A stretch of DNA of 64,000 bases from Paucibacter sp. B2R-40 (GTDB lineage: Bacteria > Pseudomonadota > Gammaproteobacteria > Burkholderiales > Burkholderiaceae_C): assembly GCF_025717555.1 (NCBI RefSeq), contig NZ_JAJIRP010000008.1, forward strand, positions 124,001-188,000, written 5' to 3'. The translations under genes were made by a program, and so were the position numbers. Positions 18,501-27,800 of the stretch are shown here, in pieces (positions within the stretch are counted from its first letter, which is position 1; each line of letters begins with the position of its first letter). A model generated the notes under the pieces. It worked only from the letters and a program-made list of their open reading frames with translations. It was not told the origin of the DNA and searched no databases.

Positions 18501-18856
18501 GCCTCAACCTTGGTTTCGTCCACAGCCTGCACCACCGGCATCTGGGTGCTGCGCTGCAGGATCTCGACCAGCAAACTCTCGTGACCGGGGTCCAGGTGCG
18601 GTATCAACACAAAGCCCAGGCCAGTGTCGGCCGGGCAAGCCTTGAAAAAAGCCTCGAAGGCTTCCAAGCCGCCGGCGGAGGCACCGATGCCGACGATGGC
18701 GCATGGGCCAGTAGACGAAACGGGATCAGGTGGCGCAACTTGCACAAGTGGTACAAGTGGCACAAGCGGCGGCACAAGCGGGTGCACAGGTTCGCCAGGC
18801 GCAGCCTCGACCATCGTCTCAGCTTTGCTATTGGCGGAATCTTGTTCAGGAGTCAT
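15581..18856 (-). CDS. CheB-CheR fusion with coiled coil and two PAS domains
   Basis: Two-enzyme protein of about 1091 residues. The CheB methylesterase/deamidase domain (about 45-235) has IGASAGGLEAF (Ser), HLDPGHES (His) and LSGTASDGTLG (Asp), but no receiver domain in front. The CheR methyltransferase domain (about 255-525) has SFFRDPE, the SAM-binding motif VAGCSTGEEAYS, and SCRNLMIYLEPELQ. A Gly/Ser/Pro linker is followed by an eight-heptad coiled coil (about 745-802), a PAS domain (about 822-918), a second helix and a C-terminal PAS-like domain (about 975-1085). Such fusions are known in other bacteria, often beside HWE kinases and without a standard chemotaxis operon. No chemoreceptor is encoded here, so its substrate is unknown. 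ATG 18856 is chosen because upstream codons lack CheB similarity and the gene would otherwise overlap the DUF4337 gene. Confidence 0.92.
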   Translation of the reverse strand: MTPEQDSANSKAETMVEAAPGEPVHPLVPPLVPLVPLVQVAPPDPVSSTGPCAIVGIGASAGGLEAFEAFFKACPADTGLGFVLIPHLDPGHESLLVEILQRSTQMPVVQAVDETKVEANSVYIIPPNRDMAILGGELQLTLPDVARGKRMPIDGFLRSLAADQGERAIGIILSGTASDGTLGLRALLDAGGTSLVQEPSSARYDGMPQSAIKAGLAKHVLLAEQMPALLKGLSKQNGYKPPRAAVAPLRNASALNKILLQLRASVGHDFSLYKKSTIGRRIQRRMTLHQIEDDAVYARMLKENPAEAQLLFRELLINVTSFFRDPEAFVMLKQSLLPPLLESKPAGSVFRVWVAGCSTGEEAYSIAMLLHELQGELLTGHVAGLTFQIYATDLDDEAIAVARAGRYPASIALDITPERLRRFFNKEEGGSYKVKKEVRDMVVFAVQNVIKDPPFTRLDLLSCRNLMIYLEPELQQRLISTFHYALRPHGLLLLSTSESITNQPELFAPLDRKWKFYQARHEGPQGSMVRDRKIDLLSGVSMLAVAPQVGTTGVHVNPKSAIAARTDKLGAQIAEISNRQLLQAFAPASVTTDVEGNILYIHGDTGRYLRPAPGPASFNVLEMAREGLLPSLRTALLQAAAGTNSGPGTGSSTGPGPGSVNSTALGWPSELVSVKTNGGYSPVRFSVRGLPRLANQQPMLQISFEELQQASDSNAGASSSINPSSSAGSEAASVEQLRIKELERKLNFANETLQATHEEQQAFNEELKSTNEELQSTNEELQSSNEELETSKEELQSLNEETITVNAELNSRIEQLTSVQNDMKNLLDSIGSGTLFLDHQLCIRRFTPATLKIYRLIPSDVGRPLSDITCNLDAAQHQAMQADLQAVLDSLIPIEREVSTADGAWHLSRIQPYRTLDNVIEGVVVSFTDVSEFKRASLAAAQAAAELSAAKQVAAQMAAQDAAQLSMQLARDLAEGIVNTVSEPLLVLDAALQVVSASRSFYAHFKVAPTDTVGRKIYELGNGQWNIAALRELLENILLKNQAIDGYEVRHDFPGLGPQRMVLNAHRIITSAGETELILLAMVAIEVQAAG
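16451..16618. repeat. Eight tandem 21-base units encoding a heptad coiled coil
   Basis: Eight consecutive 21-base units lie inside the CheB-CheR gene, the central ones almost identical (cores of the type CAGCTCCTCGTTGGTGGATT on the plus strand). Read on the minus strand they encode seven-residue units of the type QSTNEEL. The exact 7-residue period fits a signalling coiled coil joining the enzyme half to the PAS half. Confidence 0.85.
18735..18790. repeat. Short imperfect tandem repeat near the CheB-CheR start
   Basis: Imperfect repeats built around CACAAGTGG/CACAAGCGG encode a Leu-Val-Pro-rich linker (VPPLVPLVPLVQ) in the N-terminal tail before the CheB domain. This is a likely site of slipped-strand length variation. 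Confidence 0.55.
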
Positions 18857-19011
18857 GAAGGCTTGTAGGGGTGTTGCACTCGTAGAGTATGGAACGCCTG
18901 TCAAGCCACCGCCAGCCCTAGGCGGAAAACCGAGGGAAAACCCTATAGATTGCGGCAAGTTGCCGCTCAATTCAGGCGCTAGTTTGGCCTCCACACAACA
19001 GTTTGCGCTGC

Positions 19012-19587
19012 CTAGATATGCAGCCAGGCCAGCGCGCCGAGTACCACCCCCACCGTGCCCAGTGCCAGCGTGACACCCGTCATCCAACGGTTCTTGGTCA
19101 ACAGCGCAATCGCGGCCATCGCGATCGAGACCTGCAGCACCGTGGTCGCCTGTGCCCAGCGATGATGCAAATGGATTTGCTCGTCGCTTTGGTGGTTCCA
19201 ATCGCTGGATTCGGCCTCGAGCTTTTCGGCCTTGATCTTGATTTCGGCCTTCTCGCTCTTGTAGCGCTCGATCTCTTCGCGATAGCGGGTTTTTTTGTCG
19301 TCGCCGACGAGTTCCACCGCCAACTCGGCCAGGTTTTGCTTGCTGCTCTTGGCCTGGTAGAAGGCCCATTGGTTGGCGGCCTCGGTCTTCTTGATCGCGG
19401 CCTCGTTCTTGTACAGGCCCGCATTGGCCTGGGTGGCGCCGCCCATATAGGAGAAGCTGGCGCCAATGGTGGCCAAAATCGCCGTCAGCACCGCCAGCTT
19501 GCCGGCCATGCCCTTAGGCTCGTGCTGAGCCGCGTGTTCGACCTCATGGTCATGCGGGCCGTGAACGTGAAAGCCGTGTCCGGACAT
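19012..19587 (-). CDS. DUF4337 membrane protein with His-rich N-terminus
   Basis: A 191-residue protein matching the DUF4337 layout: an N-terminal membrane helix (about 30-50), a long charged helical region (about 60-135) and two closely spaced C-terminal helices (about 145-190). The first 22 residues are unusually His-rich (HGFHVHGPHDHEVEH), which suggests metal binding but does not prove it. Function unknown. It starts 25 bases after folA on the same strand, so it is probably co-transcribed with thyA-folA. The 155 bases after its stop hold no obvious terminator before the CheB-CheR gene. Confidence 0.8.
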   Translation of the reverse strand: MSGHGFHVHGPHDHEVEHAAQHEPKGMAGKLAVLTAILATIGASFSYMGGATQANAGLYKNEAAIKKTEAANQWAFYQAKSSKQNLAELAVELVGDDKKTRYREEIERYKSEKAEIKIKAEKLEAESSDWNHQSDEQIHLHHRWAQATTVLQVSIAMAAIALLTKNRWMTGVTLALGTVGVVLGALAWLHI

Positions 19588-19612
19588 TTTTTATTCCCTC
19601 TGTGTCTATGAA

Positions 19613-20113
19613 TCAGATGTGTTGATAGCTGACGAAGGCATAGCGCAAGCCCTCGGGGCTCAGCCCAGGCTCGCGTGCAACTTCCCTGAAGCGCGTTTGG
19701 TCCCAGGCCGGGAAGAAGCTGTCGGCATCCGGGTAGGCTTGTTCAAGCTCGGTCAGCTCCAGCCGCTCGGCCAGCGGCAGGGCCAGCGCATAGATCTCGG
19801 CGCCGCCGATCACGAATACGCGCTCTTGGTCGGCGCAGGCGGCCAGCGCCGCTTCCAAACTGCTGAATTGCTCGGCGTCTATGCGCTGTGCGTCGGGATT
19901 GCGCGTCAGCACCAGATTGCGCCGCCCGGGCAGCGGCCTGAACTTGACCGGCAGCGAGTCCCAAGTCTTGCGCCCCATGATGACCGCGTGGCCCAGCGTC
20001 AGCGCCTTGAAGCGGGCGAGGTCGGCGGGCAAGCGCCAAAGTAACTGATTAGCTCGGCCAATGGCACCATCCTGCGCCACGCCGGCGATCAGGCTGATCT
20101 TGGGCAGGCTCAT
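19613..20113 (-). CDS. folA: Dihydrofolate reductase
   Basis: NADPH-dependent reduction of dihydrofolate to tetrahydrofolate, the cofactor-recycling step after thymidylate synthesis. The 166 residues are full length. The N-terminal [14 protein letters not shown] loop, substrate-binding LPADLARFK (the Asp is the usual proton donor region), [24 protein letters not shown] and the [13 protein letters not shown]-binding segment are all present. The ATG overlaps the thyA stop by 4 bases, giving the common thyA-folA pair with coupled translation. Confidence 0.95.
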   Translation of the reverse strand: MSLPKISLIAGVAQDGAIGRANQLLWRLPADLARFKALTLGHAVIMGRKTWDSLPVKFRPLPGRRNLVLTRNPDAQRIDAEQFSSLEAALAACADQERVFVIGGAEIYALALPLAERLELTELEQAYPDADSFFPAWDQTRFREVAREPGLSPEGLRYAFVSYQHI

Positions 20114-20943
20114 ACCGCCACCGCGCCCTTGATGGCCGGGTGCGGGTCATAGCCGCTGAGCTCAAAGTCATCGAACGCGTAGTCAAAGATCGAGTCCGGA
20201 CGGCGCTTGATCGTCATAGTCGGGTAGGCGCGTGGCGCACGAGCGAGCTGCGTCTGCACCTGCTCAAAGTGATTGCTGTAGATATGGCAGTCGCCGCCGG
20301 TCCAGATGAAGTCACCCAGGGCCAGATCGCATTGCTGGGCCAGCATTTGCGTGAGCAAGGCATAGCTGGCGATATTGAAGGGTACGCCCAGGAAAATGTC
20401 GGCGCTGCGCTGGTAGAGCTGGCAGGACAGTTTGCCATCGGCGACGTAGAACTGGAAGAAGGCATGGCAGGGCATCAGCGCCATCTGGTCCAGGTCGGCC
20501 ACATTCCAGGCGCTGACGATGATGCGGCGCGAATCGGGGTTGGTCTTGAGTTGTTTGACAACTTCGGCGATCTGGTCGATGTGGCCGCCGCCCGCCTTGG
20601 GCCAGCTGCGCCATTGCACGCCGTAGACCGGGCCGAGGTCGCCATCCTCGCGCGCCCATTCATTCCAGATCGTGCAGCCGCGCTCTTGCAGCCACTTGAC
20701 GTTGGAGTCACCGCGCAAAAACCACAGCAGCTCCAGGATGATGGACTTCAGGTGCACCTTCTTGGTCGTCACCAGCGGGAAGCCCTCATTCAGATCAAAA
20801 CGCAGCTGCTGACCGAACCAGCTGCGCGTGCCGGTGCCGGTGCGGTCGGTCTTGGCCGTGCCATGCTCGAAGACATGGCGCATGAAGTCCTCGTACTGGC
20901 TGCGGACCGGGCGCTGTTGGAAGCTGGAAGAGGGACTGTTCAT
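20110..20943 (-). CDS. thyA: Thymidylate synthase
   Basis: Methylates dUMP to dTMP using methylene-tetrahydrofolate, yielding the dihydrofolate that the next gene product reduces. It has 277 residues from ATG 20943; an ATG at 20982 would add 13 residues without similarity. Conserved elements are [27 protein letters not shown], the catalytic Cys in [30 protein letters not shown], and GDCHIYSNH near the C-terminus. All key residues look intact. Confidence 0.96.
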   Translation of the reverse strand: MNSPSSSFQQRPVRSQYEDFMRHVFEHGTAKTDRTGTGTRSWFGQQLRFDLNEGFPLVTTKKVHLKSIILELLWFLRGDSNVKWLQERGCTIWNEWAREDGDLGPVYGVQWRSWPKAGGGHIDQIAEVVKQLKTNPDSRRIIVSAWNVADLDQMALMPCHAFFQFYVADGKLSCQLYQRSADIFLGVPFNIASYALLTQMLAQQCDLALGDFIWTGGDCHIYSNHFEQVQTQLARAPRAYPTMTIKRRPDSIFDYAFDDFELSGYDPHPAIKGAVAV

Positions 20944-21005
20944 GGGGGCGGATTCTAAATGGATGCGGTATTCTGTCGGCAACTTCTACAGTCCGCGCAG
21001 GTGTC

Positions 21006-21377
21006 ATCATCAAAGCCATCGTTCTACTCCTCAGCCTAACGGCCGGTTTACTCGGCCAAGTCCATGCCAATAGCAATCTGCGGGCGATGAATAATTCGGC
21101 CTTTTCGCGCTTCAGCGCGGCCGATCAGGCGCTGCTGCAGGAGCAGGTCAACAAAGCGATTGCGGCCGAGTCTGAGGCGCAGACCTTTGAGTGGAAGAGC
21201 GAGAATAGCCGCGCCTCGGGCGTCGTCACACCGCTGGCGCGGGGCAGGTTCAGAGGCATGGATTGCCGCAATCTGCGCATTCAAAACAGCTGGGGCAACC
21301 AGCGCGACGAAGGCGTCTTCCGTTTTTGCCAGCAGCCCAGCGGGCAATGGGGCTTGGTCGGGCCGGTGCAGGACTGA
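21006..21377 (+). CDS. Small exported protein; start codon unresolved
   Basis: The first ATG is at 21087 and would give a 96-residue protein (NSAFSRFSAADQALL onward) with a C-terminal region like the 17-kDa surface-antigen/RT0821 type (RGMDCRNLRIQN, EGVFRFCQQPSGQWGLV). Reading the same frame upstream gives a convincing signal peptide with KAIVLLLSLTAGLLGQ and a cleavage-like VHA, ending just before that ATG. This frame has no ATG, GTG or TTG between the previous stop (about 20883) and 21087. Only CTG 20973 or ATT/ATC codons could start it. GTG 21001 is out of frame and soon meets a stop. Either a rare start is used or the sequence holds a small indel. It is divergent from thyA. Confidence 0.6.
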   Translation: MIKAIVLLLSLTAGLLGQVHANSNLRAMNNSAFSRFSAADQALLQEQVNKAIAAESEAQTFEWKSENSRASGVVTPLARGRFRGMDCRNLRIQNSWGNQRDEGVFRFCQQPSGQWGLVGPVQD

Positions 21378-21382
21378 AGCCT

Positions 21383-23434
21383 TCAGCCACCGAACAGGCG
21401 TTTGATGGCTGCCTTGCCGCTGTTGCTGTCGTTTTTATCTTTGCCAAGCTCAGGCTTGAGCGCACGCTGACAAGGCTGCTCGCCCGGCTCGGTTTTGAGC
21501 AGGGTCCGCTGAGCCAGGATCGACAGACCACCGGTGGCTATCTTGATGCCCAGCGCCGTGGCCTGGGCGGCGCTGCCGGCTGCGTCCAAAGTCAAATGGG
21601 GTTGGCGCAATGGCCCTTCCAGCTTGGCCAGACCTGCGAGGTTGGCGGCACTGACACCCAGGCCTTTTTGGGTGAAGGGACGCAGCGCGAGCGCGATGGT
21701 CTCTTGGCCCAAATCGAGCTGGCCCAGCACCGCGACGTTGAATTGCTCGGTTTCCAGCGCCACCGAGCGGTCAATCTCGGCCACCCCACGGCGAAACGGC
21801 AGTCTAGCGACCGCGCAGTGAATCAGATTGTCCCGGTTGGGAGCCGCACCCGGCGTCAGCGCGTGCAAGGTGCCAGCCAGCAGATCGGTACCCAGCACCG
21901 CAGCCCGGCCCTGCAAGGTCAGCATGCGGCCATCGATCAAGAATTGCCCGTCCAAGCTCGAAGCCAGTTGATGCGGATCCTCGCCTTGCGCGGCCAGATC
22001 CAGCGCCACCCGCAGCTTGCCGCCTTTGAACGGCGCATGGGCGAGCAGGGCGCCTAGGCCGTCAACGGCCAGATCCTTGCCGTCCAGCTTGAAATGCCAG
22101 CGCGGCGGCTCTTGCTGGGTCGCCAGATCGAGCCGGGCCGAAGCGCTCAGTTGGCCGCCGGCCATGGCCCAATGGGCGCTGTCCAGCGTCAAGCCGGCGG
22201 CCGTGCTGTGCAAATGCGCTTGCAAACCCCGGATGGGCGGCGCACCCGGAACTTGCAGCTTGTTGATGGCCAAGCTCAGATCCAGCTGCAGCGGCAATTG
22301 CGTCGGTAGCGGCCAAGGCTCGCGGCTGAAGACATGCCCCGTTTTGGGGCTGGCTGACTTTGCCGGCGCAGCAGGTTTGGGCAGCAAATTGTTCAGGTTC
22401 AAATCCTGCGCAGTCAGCTTGGCGTGCACATGCAGCGGCGTGCCGCCGTCCTCGAACAACTCACCGTCCAGCACCTGGCCGGCCAAGCTCAGCTTGAACG
22501 GCTGCAGGGAAAGCTTGGCCTCGCTGCGCCTGAGCTTGGCCGTCAATTGAATGGGCAAGGGCAGGGCTTTCAGCGCAGCTTGCGCCTCGGGCTTGGCCAA
22601 GAGCTTGGCCAAGGATTGGGTGTTCTGCAGATCGGCGTTCAGATCCATGCTGAAGTCACCGGCATGGGCACCGAGGGACAACTGGCCGCGCGCAAGCAGC
22701 TTCAGGCCTGTGCTGGCCACAGTCAGGTCGAAGGGCCAGGATTCACTGCCACTTTGCAGCACGGCCAGGCCACCAAACACGCCCTCGACCTTGAGCGCCA
22801 GCACGCCGACGTCGAGCTCGGCGTCGAGCGCGACGTCGGCGTCCTTGGCGCGCAGATTCAGCGCGGAGATCAGCAACTGCTGATCTTTGGCAATGCGCGG
22901 GCTGTGCAAGCTGACGCGCGAATCCAGAAACTGCAGATGGGCCAAGGTGAACTGAGTCTTGCCAGGGGCGGCGGGTGCGCTGTCCTGGCTGGGCTGAGAC
23001 GGCAGGCTTGACTTGAAGGCCCAATTGCCGCGCCCCTGATCGTCGACTTCCAGCCAGATATCGGCACCTTCAATCGCAATGCGCTGCACTTCGAATTTGC
23101 CGCTCAGGAGCGGCTTCAGTGCCAACTCCAGGGCCGCCTTGCGCACGCTCACCATATCGGCCCGCGTGCCCCAGGGCAGATTGGCCAAGTGCAGGTCTTC
23201 GACCACGACCGCAATATTGGGCAAAACGCGCCAGCTCAAGCCGCCGTGAATTGCAAACTCGCGCCCGGTGAGCATCTTGACCTGCTCGCCCACCAGTGCC
23301 CGGATGCGCTCAGGCGGGAAGGCCTGTTTGAGGGCCAGAAGTCCACCCAAAACTGCCAGCAAGAGCAGCCCGAGAAGCCAAGGCCAGATGGGCCGGCGGC
23401 GCGGTTTGGGTGGGTTCAGGCTGGTGTCGTTCAT
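21383..23434 (-). CDS. AsmA-family envelope protein
   Basis: A 683-residue AsmA-like protein: a short basic N-terminus, one membrane anchor (about 17-37), the N-terminal AsmA signature region (LTGREFAIHGGLSW) and a long periplasmic part rich in beta-type repeats, with the AsmA C-terminal region. Members of this superfamily are linked to outer-membrane assembly and phospholipid transport between membranes. This protein's substrate cannot be assigned. It lies 45 bases after the outer-membrane efflux gene on the same strand and may be read through from that operon. A Pro/Ala/Lys-rich linker interrupts it near residue 345. Confidence 0.85.
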   Translation of the reverse strand: MNDTSLNPPKPRRRPIWPWLLGLLLLAVLGGLLALKQAFPPERIRALVGEQVKMLTGREFAIHGGLSWRVLPNIAVVVEDLHLANLPWGTRADMVSVRKAALELALKPLLSGKFEVQRIAIEGADIWLEVDDQGRGNWAFKSSLPSQPSQDSAPAAPGKTQFTLAHLQFLDSRVSLHSPRIAKDQQLLISALNLRAKDADVALDAELDVGVLALKVEGVFGGLAVLQSGSESWPFDLTVASTGLKLLARGQLSLGAHAGDFSMDLNADLQNTQSLAKLLAKPEAQAALKALPLPIQLTAKLRRSEAKLSLQPFKLSLAGQVLDGELFEDGGTPLHVHAKLTAQDLNLNNLLPKPAAPAKSASPKTGHVFSREPWPLPTQLPLQLDLSLAINKLQVPGAPPIRGLQAHLHSTAAGLTLDSAHWAMAGGQLSASARLDLATQQEPPRWHFKLDGKDLAVDGLGALLAHAPFKGGKLRVALDLAAQGEDPHQLASSLDGQFLIDGRMLTLQGRAAVLGTDLLAGTLHALTPGAAPNRDNLIHCAVARLPFRRGVAEIDRSVALETEQFNVAVLGQLDLGQETIALALRPFTQKGLGVSAANLAGLAKLEGPLRQPHLTLDAAGSAAQATALGIKIATGGLSILAQRTLLKTEPGEQPCQRALKPELGKDKNDSNSGKAAIKRLFGG

Positions 23435-23479
23435 GGCTTGAGCTTTTGGCCTTGATCCTGAACCCCCAGCCCTTGGCTC

Positions 23480-24889
23480 TTAACCTTGTGCGGTCCAGCC
23501 GCCACCCAGTGCACGGTACAGCTCGATCACCGCCGCATAGGCGCCGCTGCTGAGTTGGGTCAGCTGCAACTCGGCGTCAAACAATTGCCGCTGTGAATCC
23601 AGCACCTCGAAGTAACTCGATATGCCGTTGACATAGCGCAGGTCCACCAGGCGCAGCCGCTCCTGGCTGGCTTTGACGATGGTTTGCATGGCGGCTTGCT
23701 GTTCGCGCAGGCGCTGAAAGCGCACCAAAGCGTCTTCAACCTCGCGCAAAGCGCCTTGGGTGGTGCGGGCGTAATCTTCCAGCGCAATGCGTTGCTGCGC
23801 TTCGGCGGCCTGCAAATTGCTGCTCAGGCGCCCGCCGGTGAACAGCGGCAAGGTCACGGCGGGTGAGATGGTGTAGGCCTGGCGGTCGCCGTCGATCAAC
23901 TGACTCAGCTGCGGGCTGACAAAGCCCAAAAAACCGGTCAGCGAAATGCTGGGCAAAAAGGCCTTGCGCGCGGCGTCCACATTGGACTGTGTCGCGGCCA
24001 GGCTCAGCTCGGCGGCGCGCACATCGGGGCGGCGCGTCAGCAAGTCGGACGGAATGCCGGCCGGCAAGGCCTGCGGCAACTCGTGCTGCTCCAAGGGCTT
24101 GTTGACACGCAAAGGGCCGGGGTTACGCCCGGCCAGTTGCGACAGCGCGTTCTCTTGCAGGCCCCGCTTTTGCTGCAACTGGGCATAAGCGGCCTGCGCC
24201 TGCGCCAGCGAGGTCTCGGCCTGGGTCACGTCGACCTTGGACACCACCCCGGCATTGAAGCGCAGCGTGACGATGCGCAGCGACTCGACGCGCGAGACGC
24301 GGGTGCGCTCGGCAATCAGCAGCGACTGGTCGTATTCCAGCAGGTTCAACCAGCCAGCGGCCACCTGCGACACCAGGCCGACCTCGACAAAATGCTGCAG
24401 CGCTTCACTGGCGCGCACATTGCTCAAGGCAGCATCCGACAGCGAGGCAATTCGGCCCCATAAATCGATTTCCCAAGCCGGCATGGCCAGCCCCAAGCGG
24501 TAGCTGCTAGATGTCAGGTTCTCGGTCGCACTCAGGCCGCTGGGGGCTTGTTGGCGGGTGGCAGAGGCGTCCGCGCCCAGCGTTGGCAAGCGTGCCGATT
24601 TTTGCAGGCCGTACTGCGCTTGCGCCAGCTCGACGCGCTGCGCGGCAATGCGCAGATCGCGGTTATTGCTCAGCGCCTCTTTGATCAAGGCTTCCAGCTC
24701 GGCGTCTTGAAACAGCGCGCCAAAAGGCCGCTCGGCCAAGCTGCCGGTGGGCGTGACAGGCCCCCTCCAGGCGGCGGGCATTTGTACCGGCTTCGGCTCA
24801 GAGCTGGCCGGGTCATGCGTCGGCGCCGCGCAAGCGCTGCACAGCAAGGCGGTGGCCACCGCGAGGCCATTCAAACGAGCGCGCTTCAT
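23480..24889 (-). CDS. Outer-membrane efflux channel of RND system (OprM/NodT family lipoprotein)
   Basis: Trimeric outer-membrane exit channel of a tripartite RND pump, 469 residues. The N-terminus is a lipoprotein-type signal (ATALLCSACAAP), so the mature protein is probably acylated on Cys. Two outer-membrane efflux domains follow, with typical motifs such as RDLRIAAQRVELAQAQYG, ARLPTLGADASAT, GRNPGPL and RRPDVRAAE. The ATG overlaps the pump gene stop by 4 bases. The operon order is adaptor, pump, channel. Confidence 0.93.
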   Translation of the reverse strand: MKRARLNGLAVATALLCSACAAPTHDPASSEPKPVQMPAAWRGPVTPTGSLAERPFGALFQDAELEALIKEALSNNRDLRIAAQRVELAQAQYGLQKSARLPTLGADASATRQQAPSGLSATENLTSSSYRLGLAMPAWEIDLWGRIASLSDAALSNVRASEALQHFVEVGLVSQVAAGWLNLLEYDQSLLIAERTRVSRVESLRIVTLRFNAGVVSKVDVTQAETSLAQAQAAYAQLQQKRGLQENALSQLAGRNPGPLRVNKPLEQHELPQALPAGIPSDLLTRRPDVRAAELSLAATQSNVDAARKAFLPSISLTGFLGFVSPQLSQLIDGDRQAYTISPAVTLPLFTGGRLSSNLQAAEAQQRIALEDYARTTQGALREVEDALVRFQRLREQQAAMQTIVKASQERLRLVDLRYVNGISSYFEVLDSQRQLFDAELQLTQLSSGAYAAVIELYRALGGGWTAQG

Positions 24890-27800
24890 GGCGTCACCTC
24901 CGGGGTGGTCGGTGTTTTTGTTGGTGTCTGCGTTTGGGTCAGTGGGTGAGTTTTGGGCTTGAACAAACTCATCATCGCCACATAGAACAGCGGCGTGAAG
25001 AACACGCCCACCAGCGTGGCGGCCAGCATGCCGCCCAAGATGCCGGTGCCGACCGAATGCTGCGTCGCCGCGCCCGCGCCCGAGGCCTTGACCAGCGGCA
25101 ACACGCCCAGAATAAAGGCCAGCGAAGTCATCACGATGGGTCGCAGGCGTTGGCGGCCGGCCTCGATCGCCGCCTCCATCACCGACTTGCCGGCCTCATA
25201 TTGCTGCTTGGCAAACTCGACAATCAAAATACCGTTCTTGCCCGCCAGGCCGACCAAGGTGATCAAGCTGACCTGGAAGAACACATCATTGGGCGAGCCG
25301 CGCAGCAGCAAGGCCAGCAGCGCGCCAAGAATGGCAATCGGCACAATCAAGAACACCGCAACAGGCAGCGACCAGCTCTCATACAGTGCGGCCAGGAACA
25401 AGAACACAAAGATCAGCGAGAGCGCAAAGATGCCGCTGGCCTGTGATCCCCCCAGGCGCTCCTGCAAGGACTGCCCCGACCATTCAAAAGTGACCCCGTC
25501 CGGCAAATGCGCGGCGGCGAGTTCTTCCATCGCGTCCAGCGCTTCGCCCGAGCTGCGCCCAGGTGCGGGCCCGCCGTTGATTTGAATCGAGGGGTAGCCG
25601 TTGTAACGGGTTAGCGCGATGGGAGCTGAACGCCACTCGGTACGCATCAGTGCCGCCAGCGGCACCAACTCCCCGGCCGTATTGCGCAGCTGAAAGCGCT
25701 CCAGCGCGGCCGGGTCCGAACGGTAAGCCTGCTCGGCCTGCATCTTGACCTTCAAATTGGTGCCAAAAGCGGTGAACTGGTTGATGAAGTTGGAGCCCAT
25801 CAGGGTGCCCACCGTCGCGTACAGGTCCGGCACCGATACGCCCAATGACTTGGCCTTGTTGCGGTCCACGTCCAGGAACAAGGTCTGCACATCGGGGGCC
25901 GCCACACTGCGGGTGCCAATCAAGCGCTCATCTTTGGCGGCCGCGCCGACCAGGGCCATGGTGGCGGCGTTCAGCTTGGCGCGGTCGCCATCAAGCGAAA
26001 TCAGGCGCATATCAAAGCCCGCCACATTGCCCATGCCCGAGATCGGCGGCTCGTTGAGCGCAAACACGCGCGCCTCGGTGATGGTGGAGAACTTCATGTT
26101 CAGGCGCTTGATCAGGCCGTTGACATGGGTCTCGGGTGTGTTGCGTTCGGCCCAAGGCTTCAGGGTGATGAAGACAAAGGCCTGGTTGGCATAGCGATAG
26201 AAAATCGAGAAACCCAGGATGGCGGTGGCGTCCTTGACCGAGTCTTCGCTCGCCAGAATCTTCTCGGCCTTGATCAAGGCTTCGCGGGTGCGCTCGGGTG
26301 AGGCGCCGGCCGGCAGGTCAACCGCCACATAGATGGAACCCTTGTCCTCCTCGGGCACAAAGCCGCCGGGGATGGCGCCGAACAAGAACACCACGCCGGC
26401 GATCATGCCGCCGTAAAGCCCCCAGGCCAACAGCTTGCGGGCCAAGAGCAGCTTCACGCCGGCCACATAGCCGCCGGTGACGCGCTCGAAAAAGCGGTCA
26501 AACATCTGGATCGGCTTGAGCTTGGTCATGCCCGGCTTGAGGATCAATGCGCACAGCGCCGGCGTGAGCGTCAGCGCCGTGATGGCCGAGAGCAGGGTGG
26601 CGAATGTGATGGTGATGGCGAACTGTTTGTAAAGCGTGCCGGTGACGCCGCCCAAAAACGCAATCGGCACAAACACCGCGCAGATCACCGCCGTCACGCC
26701 GACGATGGCGCCGCCTATGCCTTGCATGGCCTTGATGGCGGCGCTGGTGGCGTCCAGATGCTCGTCATGCATGATCTTTTCGACCGCCTCGACCACGACG
26801 ATGGCGTCGTCCACCACGATGCCGATCGCCAGCACCAGGCCGAACAGCGTCAACATATTGATCGAGAAGCCGGCCAGCAGCAGGCCGGCCATGGTGCCGA
26901 CGATGGAGACCGGAATCGCCAGCAGCGGAATGATGGTGGCGCGCATGCTGCCCAAGAACAGATAGACCACCACCAAGACCAGGATAAAGGCCTCGATAAA
27001 GGTGTGCACGACCAACTCGACCGAGGCGGTCACAAACTTCGTCGTGTCGTAGCTGATCGACCATTTGATTTCGCGCGGGAAGGACGCGGTCAGCTGATCC
27101 ATCTTGACGCGCAGCGCCTTGGACAGCTCCAGCGCATTGCCGCCCGGCCGCAAGTAGACGCCGATGGCGACCGCCGGTTTGCCGTTCAGGCGCGACTCGA
27201 ACAGATAGTCATCCGCTCCCAGCTCCACCCGGGCGATATCACGCACGCGCACCACCGAGCCATCGGCCTGGGCACGGATGACGATGTTCTTGAACTGCTC
27301 GACATCGGTCAGCCCGCCGGCGGTCTGCACCGGGAAGGTCAGGGTCTGGCCGTTGTCGGCTGGCGACTGGCCGATCTCGCCGACGGCGAAGTTCTGGTTC
27401 TGCTCGCGCACCGCATTGCCCACATCCGCTGAGGTAAGCCGGTACTTGGAGAGCCGATCCGGGTCCAGCCACAAACGCATCGCATAGGGCGCTGCGAACA
27501 GCGTCACATCACCGGCGCCGGGCAGGCGTTTGAGCTCGTTGATGACCTGGCTATTGGCCAGATTGGCGATATAGGTGCGGTCAAAGCGCGGGTCATCCGA
27601 CTGCATCACGATCACTTGCAGGATCTGCGGATTGGTTTTGTCCACCCGCAGGCCGTTGCGCAAGACCTCTTGCGGCAGCAGCGATTCGACCCGCTTGGCG
27701 CGGTTGTTCACCTCCACCGCCGCCAGGTCCAGATCGGTGCCGGGCTGGAAGAAGATTTGCAGCTGCATCGAGCCGCTGGCCGAGCTGGTGCTCTGCATAT

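Noticed and set aside
18857-19369. N-terminal extension of the CheB-CheR open frame up to 19369
   Set aside because: The extension is antisense-free but overlaps the DUF4337 gene in another frame, is Arg-rich without similarity to CheB tails, and the ATG at 18856 gives a normal start.
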